Shown in pieces: positions 6,733-11,912 of a stretch of DNA of 11,912 bases. Made by a program: the position numbers and the translations under genes. The notes under the pieces are model-generated. The model worked only from the letters and a program-made list of their open reading frames with translations. It was not told where the DNA came from and made no database searches. This stretch comes from JAGLQA01 sp023135565. GTDB taxonomy: Bacteria > Acidobacteriota > Aminicenantia > UBA2199. Position 1 is the first letter of the stretch. Every line of letters begins with the position of its first letter. Location of the stretch: positions 1 to 11,912 of the forward strand of contig DAOWCY010000216.1 in assembly GCA_030639305.1 (NCBI GenBank), read 5' to 3'.

Positions 6733-7809
6733 ATGAAAAAATTAAATATTAAAAGAATAAGAATAGCGATTTTGGTTCTTGTGCTGTTATTCGGCATGAC
6801 AACCGTAACCACCTGGGCGAAGCCTTCTTTTAAGGTAGCCTGGTCTATTTATGCCGGCTGGATGCCCTGGGATTATGCCGGGCATTCCGGTATTTTGGAG
6901 AAGTGGGCCACTGCTTACGGCATCGACATCGAGTTGGTGCGCATGGACTACATCCCCTCGGTAGAAGCTTATGTAACCCAAAAAGTGGATGCCTGTGTGA
7001 TGACCAACATGGAATGTCTCGACATGCCCGCTGCTTCGGGCATAGACAGCACCGCCTTGATTATGGGCGACTATTCCAACGGCAACGACGCCATCTTAGT
7101 GCGCGACGGTTTGAAAATCAAAGATTTGAAGGGCAAATCCATCAGCCTGGTTGAATTATCGGTTTCTCATTACCTGTTGGCCCGCTGTTTAGAAATGAAC
7201 GGCATGAAGGAGGAAGAAGTCAAGCTGATCAATACTTCGGACAGCGATATCGGCCCCATCTTTCTTTCCAACAAATCGCAGAAAGTAGTGATTACCTGGA
7301 ACCCCATCGTTATGGAAATAGAGCAAAGCCCCGGTGTATCCAAAATCTTTACCTCGGCGGATATTCCCGGTGAAATCCTCGATTTGATGATCGTCAACAC
7401 CAAAGTTTTGGAGAAGAATCCGGCATTGGGCAAAGCCCTGGTAGGCGCCTGGTATGAGATCATGGGCATTATGTGCAAAAAAGGACCGCGGACTTTGCCC
7501 GCCCTGACAGTCATGGCCAAAGCAGCCGGGTGTTCTTTAACCGAATACAAGAACCAACTGCGCACCACCGCTTTGTACTGCAGCCCGCAGGATGCCGTCG
7601 CATTCACCGAGAGCGACGAAATCAAGAAAAAAATGGATTTCGTGCGCCAGTTTTGTTTCAAACACGGGCTTTTAGGTGAAAACGCCAAAAGTGTAGACGT
7701 AGTGGGCATCAAATATCCTGACGGTACTATCCAGGGCGATGCCGGGAGCATCACTTTCCGTTTCGACACTACCTATATGAAGATGGCAGCCGAAGGCAAA
7801 TTGAAATAG
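6733..7809 (+). CDS. ABC importer solute-binding protein, urea-carboxylase-associated/NMT1 type
   Basis: The 358-residue product has a strong signal peptide (basic start, hydrophobic core about residues 11-22, likely cleavage after TWA at residue 29). The mature part reads as an NMT1-type binding domain throughout: FKVAWSIYAGWMPWDYA, DACVMTNMECLDMPAA, STALIMGDYSNGNDAI and DLKGKSISL. These phrases recall the periplasmic protein family seen beside urea/guanidine carboxylase genes (family TIGR03427, from memory). Unlike the two other binding proteins here it has no OmpA domain. AGGAGG at 6719-6724, 8 nt before the ATG, is a strong ribosome binding site. It is the likeliest partner of the permease and ATPase downstream, although 441 nt separate them. 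The ligand is uncertain, since no urea or guanidine catabolic gene lies in the window. Confidence 0.85.
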   Translation: MKKLNIKRIRIAILVLVLLFGMTTVTTWAKPSFKVAWSIYAGWMPWDYAGHSGILEKWATAYGIDIELVRMDYIPSVEAYVTQKVDACVMTNMECLDMPAASGIDSTALIMGDYSNGNDAILVRDGLKIKDLKGKSISLVELSVSHYLLARCLEMNGMKEEEVKLINTSDSDIGPIFLSNKSQKVVITWNPIVMEIEQSPGVSKIFTSADIPGEILDLMIVNTKVLEKNPALGKALVGAWYEIMGIMCKKGPRTLPALTVMAKAAGCSLTEYKNQLRTTALYCSPQDAVAFTESDEIKKKMDFVRQFCFKHGLLGENAKSVDVVGIKYPDGTIQGDAGSITFRFDTTYMKMAAEGKLK

Positions 7810-7841
7810 TATCCCGGTTCGCTTCGCTCACGCGGGATACT
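7808..7841 (+). terminator. Inverted repeat after gene 6, possible weak terminator
   Basis: AGTATCCCG (7808-7816) and CGGGATACT (7833-7841) form a perfect 9-bp stem that overlaps the stop codon of the binding-protein gene. The bases after it (GCTTTCAGC) are not a clean T-run, so intrinsic termination is only possible. It may instead be another dispersed palindrome or a 3'-end stabiliser. Confidence 0.35.
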
Positions 7842-8250
7842 GCTTTCAGCATTCGGCCTTCAGCAAACAGGCATTCGCGATCTCTGAGGGACTCGCCTGC
7901 GCGGGGGCGGCGCACCTCCCGGCAAGTCTCGAGAGGGTTAACACACCCCGCTTCCTCTTGTCTCGTTCCTCGACAATCGGAACCACCCCTCTCAAGAGGG
8001 GACTGTGCTCGAAGAATTCTGAAAAGGCTATGGCACTTCGAGAACTAAATTATAGTAAGTAAAAAGTCTCGTTTCGGAGATTCCTAAACGATTATTGATT
8101 GACCGGCCCAAAGTCCCCTCTTGAGAGGGGTGGCGCTGAGGGGCTTTTTATTTTTGCCCCGAAGCGACGGGGTGTGTTTGGTTGCGGATGCCATCCGCCC
8201 TTCGTGTCCTTCGTGGTAGAAAATAGTCTGCAGTAAATAAAGGAGAATAA
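7842..8250. other. Gene-free, repeat-rich gap between binding protein and permease
   Basis: I find no credible gene here. The gap holds a degenerate copy of the GC-rich hairpin module (about 7897-7917), the inverted pair at 7983-8133, an imperfect palindrome at 8070-8090 (CGTTT-C-GGA, loop GAT, TCC-T-AAACG), and a segment near 8200-8217 (CTTCGTGTCCTTCGTGGT) of a kind I recall as a dispersed repeat in environmental genomes. AGGAG at 8241-8245 is the ribosome binding site of the permease gene. No clear promoter or riboswitch was found. Confidence 0.6.
7983..8133. repeat. 151-bp unit bounded by a perfect 22-bp inverted repeat
   Basis: Positions 7983-8004 and 8112-8133 are exact reverse complements of each other over 22 nt. 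Each arm also contains its own palindrome (CCCCTCT...AGAGGGG). The 107 nt between them hold a shorter inverted pair, CTCGAAG (8008-8014) with CTTCGAG (8036-8042), and the palindrome at 8070-8090. No coding capacity and no clear target-site duplication are visible. It could be a MITE-like element or two separate dispersed palindromes in opposite orientation. Confidence 0.75.
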
Positions 8251-9063
8251 ATGAGATTGTTCGACATCCATGCAAAACCGGGACGCACCATCTCGTTTTT
8301 GTTATCTATACTACTATTCGTGATATGTATCACCGCCTACGGCATCACCGCTTATAAGCGCCACAAGGAAAACCCTAAAGACAAAGTCGTCCCCACCTTT
8401 TCCGAGATGGCGGACGGTTTTAAACGGGCGGCTTTCGAGAAAGACCGCAAAGGCGATTACCGCCTACTGTTAGACACTTTAGCCAGTGTGCGGCGTTTTC
8501 TTATCAGTTTAGCGCTGCTTTCTTTTGCCGTTATCATGGGTTTAATGATGGGAGTATTCCCTTACCAGGAACTCATCTTCCTGTGTTTTATGACTTTTTT
8601 CGACAAAATTCCCGCTTTAGCCGTACTGCCCATACTCTTCATCATATTCGGGTTGGGCGAAACATCCAAGGTCGCCTTGATTTTGATCGGGGTGTTTCCC
8701 ACCATTGCCTTAGACACCTACCTGAGAACAAAAGATGTGCCCCGGGAGCAAATCTCCAAAGGTCTTGCTTTAGGAGCCAGCCAATTTGAAATTGCCTTCC
8801 GGGTGGTTTTGCCCCAGATATTTCCTTTAGTGCTCAACACCATCCGGCTCAATTTTAAAGCCATGATACTTTTTTTGATTGCCGGTGAATCTTTAGCCGC
8901 CACCGTGGGTTTAGGCTACCGGATTTTCGTAGTGCGGCGCTACATCGCCATGGACATCATCATTCCCTATGTGATCTGGATGAGCCTGCTGGCCTTTTCA
9001 GCCGACCTGTTAGTCAGGACCTGGATCAAAAAACGCCACCAATGGTCGGAGTTGGACGAATGA
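8251..9063 (+). CDS. ABC transporter permease, SsuC/TauC/NMT1-importer type
   Basis: The 270-residue product has a first hydrophobic helix near residues 15-33, a charged periplasmic or cytoplasmic stretch to about 70, and then a run of hydrophobic helices (about 74-95, 98-130, 132-148, 200-220 and 235-255). The cytoplasmic EAA loop that docks on the ATPase is visible as SKGLALGASQFEIAFRVVLP (about residues 169-188), with the conserved Gly and the I/V-LP ending. Length and layout match the binding-protein-dependent permeases of nitrate, taurine and sulfonate importers. AGGAG at 8241-8245 supports the start. The stop overlaps the ATPase start as ATGA. It is the only permease in the window, so it probably serves as a homodimer with the ATPase at 9060. 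Confidence 0.92.
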   Translation: MRLFDIHAKPGRTISFLLSILLFVICITAYGITAYKRHKENPKDKVVPTFSEMADGFKRAAFEKDRKGDYRLLLDTLASVRRFLISLALLSFAVIMGLMMGVFPYQELIFLCFMTFFDKIPALAVLPILFIIFGLGETSKVALILIGVFPTIALDTYLRTKDVPREQISKGLALGASQFEIAFRVVLPQIFPLVLNTIRLNFKAMILFLIAGESLAATVGLGYRIFVVRRYIAMDIIIPYVIWMSLLAFSADLLVRTWIKKRHQWSELDE

Positions 9064-9983
9064 AAAAAGAAAAAGATTACTTACTGCATCTTGAAGACGT
9101 TCACATGCGCTACCGCAATCACAAGGGCAAAATGTTTACCGTGCTCAACGACATCGACTTCAAAGTTAAAGCCGGTGAGTTTATCACCATCGTGGGCCCC
9201 AGCGGCAGCGGCAAATCCACCCTGCTGCGTTTGATCTTAGGCTCGGAACAACCTACCGAAGGAACCGTGTGTTTTGCCGGTGAAAATATCAGGTGTCCCG
9301 ACCGGAACCGGGGCATCGTATTCCAGAAGTACTCCCTTTTCCCCCACCTGACTGTTTTACAGAACCTGATATTCGGTCTGGAAGCGGAAGAGTTTACCCT
9401 GACCAGGAGGATACTGTACCCATTTAAGCTGCGCCGCAAGCGGAAAGATTTTATCGAGCAGGCCCGGGAATATTTAGAGCGGGTAGGACTCGGTGATGAC
9501 GGCGACAAATATCCCCAGCAGCTTTCCGGCGGCATGCGCCAGCGCGTAGCCATCGCCCAATCCTTGATTACCAAACCCAGCATATTGTTGATGGATGAAC
9601 CTTTCGGCGCTTTAGACGACTCCACCCGCCAGGACATGCAGTTGTTTATCCTGGAGCAGTGGGAAAAAACCGATATGACTGTAATTTTTATCACCCATGA
9701 CCTGGGCGAAGCCATTTTTTTAGCAACCCGCAGCATCGTGCTTTCCCAGTATTACATCACCGACCGGGAAATAGACGAAGGCGCCAAGATTGTCACGGAC
9801 ATCGAAGTTCCCGGCGACCACCCCCGGCCCTCGGAGTTTAAGTATTGCGAAGAGATGAACCGTTTCATCGCTAAGCTGCGCCATGACGGTTTAGACCCCG
9901 ATCACCGCCAGCACATCAAAAATTTCGATTTGAGCTTCAGGGATTCCTTCCGGACTGTAACCGACGAGGAGTGGAAAAAATAA
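9060..9983 (+). CDS. ABC transporter ATP-binding protein, SsuB/TauB/NMT1-importer type
   Basis: The 307-residue product has every motif of an active ABC ATPase: Walker A GPSGSGKST (46-54), Q-loop Q89, signature LSGGMRQ (155-161), Walker B ILLMDE (175-180) with catalytic E180, D-loop ALD (184-186) and H213 in the switch. A short basic insert (about 115-129, RRILYPFKLRRKRK) lies between the Q-loop and the signature. About 60 residues after the nucleotide-binding core form a C-terminal extension. The ATG at 9060 is preferred over the in-frame ATG at 9042: it gives the ATGA overlap with the permease stop, and GGAG at 9046-9049 lies about 10 nt upstream. It powers import through the permease encoded just before it. 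No TOBE-type domain or other sensor is recognisable. Confidence 0.93.
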   Translation: MKKEKDYLLHLEDVHMRYRNHKGKMFTVLNDIDFKVKAGEFITIVGPSGSGKSTLLRLILGSEQPTEGTVCFAGENIRCPDRNRGIVFQKYSLFPHLTVLQNLIFGLEAEEFTLTRRILYPFKLRRKRKDFIEQAREYLERVGLGDDGDKYPQQLSGGMRQRVAIAQSLITKPSILLMDEPFGALDDSTRQDMQLFILEQWEKTDMTVIFITHDLGEAIFLATRSIVLSQYYITDREIDEGAKIVTDIEVPGDHPRPSEFKYCEEMNRFIAKLRHDGLDPDHRQHIKNFDLSFRDSFRTVTDEEWKK

Positions 9984-9984
9984 A

Positions 9985-11718
9985 ATGGCCGAAAAGACTA
10001 ATAAAAAAGAGCAGCGGCCCGGTTTTCTCGAATCTTTGAGCCAGGCTTACACCTTGAGGCGGGAGAATATAATAATTCTCACCGGTGATGTAAACGGTTT
10101 GTTTTACAGCCGGGAAGAAGACAATTATATTTCTTTAGAGCAGATACTGAACTCGGAACTCAAGGATAAATTTAATCTTGTGCGCATGGACATCGCCGGA
10201 GGCATCACTTTTTATGACCGGGATACCGCCGAAGAAGTGACGCGCGTTTGCGAATCCACCGACGGTTATTATACCCCCGCCGGGCGCGTAGATGCCTTAA
10301 AACGGATGATCGGTTCTTCCATGCACAATCCTCTCCAGGCATTGGTGCTGCTGCAAGGAATGGGGGAAGCCTTTGTGCGCGTCAGGCGGTTGGAACCCCA
10401 TATTAAGCCCATGTGTTTGGTGTTCCAGTTTGCCGGTGCGTTGTTTTCCGCCGGAGATTATTCCCGTTTATCGGAGCTTGAACGACAGCGTTTAATTTCC
10501 TTTCTTTCCTGGGTATCGGGACCTTTGTTTCGCGAAAGCCCGGAGTTATTTATCCTGGTAAACTCGGTCAAATCGGAGCTTAACGCCAAGATTACCGCCC
10601 TGCCTCACGCCGAACACATCGAAATCGACCTGCCCGGCAAAGAAGACAGGCGTAAATTTGTACAGCATTTTACCGGCCGGAATAAAGGCATTCGTTTCAG
10701 TCATGGCAAAGGGACTTTTGTCGAGGACACCGCTGGTTTGGCCCTGCACAATATCAAAGACCTACTGGAAGTGGCGGCCAGGACCAAAGAGACCCTGACC
10801 AGGAAACATGTAGTTAAAGAAGTGAACGATATTTTGCAAGCCCAGTTAGGGGATATTATTCGCATCAAGTACCCTGCCCATACTTCTAAGGACATCGTCG
10901 GATTCAAAGAGACCGGGGAGATATTTACTACTATCTTCGAACGCTGCGAAGACCAGGAAACCGCTGTGGCCGCTATTCTTGTGTCCGGGCCCAACGGTTC
11001 CGGCAAGACTTTCCAGTTGGAAGCCTATGCCGCCGAATCGGGGCGCGTGGTGATCGAGCTGGCCGGGATTCGCGGTTCTTATTTTGGAGAAACCGACCGT
11101 TTTTTCGAGCTGCTGCGCTGGCATATTGCTACTTTCGGCAAGATCCTTATTTTAGTGGATGAAGCGCACACCGCTTTCGGGTCGGTTCATTCCGGTCAGA
11201 CTCACCAGACCGAGCAGCGGTTATCCGGTAATATTATCAAAATGATGGGCGACCCGCGTTATTTCGGCAAAGTATTATGGGGCTTGATGACTTCGCGGCC
11301 CGACGAGCTGGACCCGGACATCAAGAGCCGTGCTCCTGTGCAGGTGCCTATTTTCGATTTAGAAGGCGAGGAGCGGAAGCAATTTGTGCTGGAAATGTTC
11401 AAACGCAAGAAGATAAGTCTCAGCGAAGCGGATGTGAACAAGGCGCTCTCGTTGACTACTTATTATTCGGCCCGGGATTACCGAAATTTAGTGGCTGAAG
11501 TGTTGGCACAGCGGCGCAAGAAACCGGAGATCACCGTGCTCGAAGTGTTGACCGGCTGGCAAGCCAGTAAATCTATTAAGCGGCAGAGGGAGTTCCAGGA
11601 GATGATTGCCGCTTTGCATTGTTCGTATCCCAATTTGCTGCCGGAGAAGTACCGTGATCTCCCCGACAATGTTTTAATGAGAAAAGTCGAAGAACTTAAG
11701 ATTTTACTCCACCAATAG
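9985..11718 (+). CDS. AAA+ ATPase with a degenerate N-terminal half, Ycf46-like layout
   Basis: The 577-residue product has a complete AAA+ module in its C-terminal half: Walker A GPNGSGKT (335-342), Walker B ILILVDE (387-393), a sensor-1-like region TSRP (436-439), and a likely arginine finger in DPDIKSRA (R449). The N-terminal half (about 20-290) looks like a second nucleotide-binding fold without a Walker A: ENIIILTGDVNGLF stands in the P-loop position, with later strands LVFQFAGALF and LFILVNS. This order, degenerate domain then active domain, recalls Ycf46-type AAA proteins. The start lies one base after the ABC ATPase stop, with GAGGAG at 9966-9971. It has no signal peptide or TM helix, so it is cytoplasmic. 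Inference: it may remodel or disassemble an assembly made by this cluster, such as the PspA-like polymer or the transporter. No protease or other effector domain is seen. Confidence 0.85.
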   Translation: MAEKTNKKEQRPGFLESLSQAYTLRRENIIILTGDVNGLFYSREEDNYISLEQILNSELKDKFNLVRMDIAGGITFYDRDTAEEVTRVCESTDGYYTPAGRVDALKRMIGSSMHNPLQALVLLQGMGEAFVRVRRLEPHIKPMCLVFQFAGALFSAGDYSRLSELERQRLISFLSWVSGPLFRESPELFILVNSVKSELNAKITALPHAEHIEIDLPGKEDRRKFVQHFTGRNKGIRFSHGKGTFVEDTAGLALHNIKDLLEVAARTKETLTRKHVVKEVNDILQAQLGDIIRIKYPAHTSKDIVGFKETGEIFTTIFERCEDQETAVAAILVSGPNGSGKTFQLEAYAAESGRVVIELAGIRGSYFGETDRFFELLRWHIATFGKILILVDEAHTAFGSVHSGQTHQTEQRLSGNIIKMMGDPRYFGKVLWGLMTSRPDELDPDIKSRAPVQVPIFDLEGEERKQFVLEMFKRKKISLSEADVNKALSLTTYYSARDYRNLVAEVLAQRRKKPEITVLEVLTGWQASKSIKRQREFQEMIAALHCSYPNLLPEKYRDLPDNVLMRKVEELKILLHQ

Positions 11719-11719
11719 A

Positions 11720-11731
11720 CCGTGCGCACGG
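11720..11731. repeat. Perfect 12-bp palindrome after the last gene
   Basis: CCGTGCGCACGG begins two bases after the stop codon of the AAA+ gene. It is fully palindromic and GC-rich but has no T-run after it. It could be a protein-binding site or a remnant of the repeat modules that follow. No clear terminator for the operon is visible. Confidence 0.4.
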
Positions 11732-11735
11732 GGAG

Positions 11736-11912
11736 GCAGCGGGTGAGCGCTTTTGATTTTCGCTTCTAAAATTAAAAAAAGTTTTGATCAAACTTTTTCA
11801 AAAGTTTGGCCTCCCCGGCAGGGGCCGCCGGAGGCCCCACTGCGTGGGGAGCCTATAAGCCGCTTCGCCGCAGGAGCAGCGAGTGAGCGCTTTTGATTTT
11901 CGCTTCTAAAAT
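11736..11912 (+). repeat. Composite hairpin repeat, right flank, with a 140-nt direct repeat
   Basis: Positions 11736-11772 and 11876-11912 match at 36 of 37 positions, 140 nt apart. Between them lie a hairpin at 11789-11808 (CAAACTTT, loop TTCA, AAAGTTTG), a GC-rich stretch ending in GCCGCCGGAGGC, and the hairpin CCCCAC-TGC-GTGGGG (11835-11849). The order and orientation are the same as at the left edge of the window (1-109). The array continues past the window end. Confidence 0.85.

Noticed and set aside
8031..8050. TGGCAC as a possible sigma54 -24 element, of interest because psp operons are often sigma54-driven
   Set aside because: No TTGC-type -12 element follows at the required spacing.
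7842..8250. Possible guanidine or other riboswitch before the permease gene
   Set aside because: I could not find the conserved ACG-containing loops of the guanidine-I class. The visible structure is explained by dispersed inverted repeats.
1..11912. CRISPR array, tRNA, rRNA, transposase or integrase
   Set aside because: No regularly spaced direct repeats with unique spacers, no cloverleaf-like sequence and no recombinase motifs were seen. The two right-end repeats 140 nt apart belong to the hairpin repeat family.

Overview
The window is a single-direction gene cluster of nine genes, all on the + strand. It comes from an unidentified Gram-negative bacterium. The Gram-negative inference rests on two periplasmic proteins with OmpA-type peptidoglycan-binding C-termini and a lipoprotein-type signal. 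By eye the base composition is moderate, TTA leucine codons are common, and hairpin-forming repeats fill most gaps between genes. I could not assign a phylum. Nothing suggests a phage, plasmid, insertion sequence, CRISPR array, tRNA or rRNA.

Layout. Positions 1-150 are a composite hairpin repeat, followed by a plausible sigma70 promoter (185-213). Then come: (1) 274-1992, a secreted NMT1/SsuA-like solute-binding protein fused to an OmpA-like domain; (2) 2005-2961, a von Willebrand A (vWA) protein with a complete MIDAS motif and an internal lipoprotein-type signal behind a repeat-encoded N-terminal extension; (3) 2961-4529, a second solute-binding/OmpA fusion held by an N-terminal transmembrane helix; (4) 4539-5465, a two-TM protein with a long coiled coil; (5) 5730-6557, a PspA/IM30-like coiled-coil protein (ESCRT-III superfamily type); (6) 6733-7809, a secreted solute-binding protein resembling the urea-carboxylase-associated ABC family; (7) 8251-9063, the ABC permease; (8) 9060-9983, the ABC ATPase; (9) 9985-11718, an AAA+ ATPase with an intact C-terminal and a degenerate N-terminal nucleotide-binding half, similar in layout to Ycf46. 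The window ends in more copies of the same composite repeat as its left edge.

How the parts may work together (inference). Genes 6-8 form a complete NMT1/taurine-type ABC importer. Genes 1 and 3 add two more binding proteins that could be tied to peptidoglycan, one periplasmic and one anchored in the inner membrane. The vWA lipoprotein could scaffold them through metal-dependent contacts. On the cytoplasmic side, the PspA-like protein, the two-TM coiled-coil protein and the AAA+ ATPase resemble the parts of a membrane-remodelling or envelope-stress machine, in the sense of an ESCRT-III/Vps4 pair. The combination suggests an envelope-spanning system that senses or imports a small molecule and couples this to membrane maintenance. 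I do not recognise it as a named system.

Regulation and structure. Genes 1-4 are tightly packed, with spacings of 12, -1 and 9 nt. Genes 7-9 are also packed, with an ATGA overlap and a 1-nt gap. Genes 5 and 6 each follow a gap holding a GC-rich hairpin module and a long hairpin whose two arms change together between copies. The 441-nt gap before gene 7 has no gene and holds several inverted repeats.
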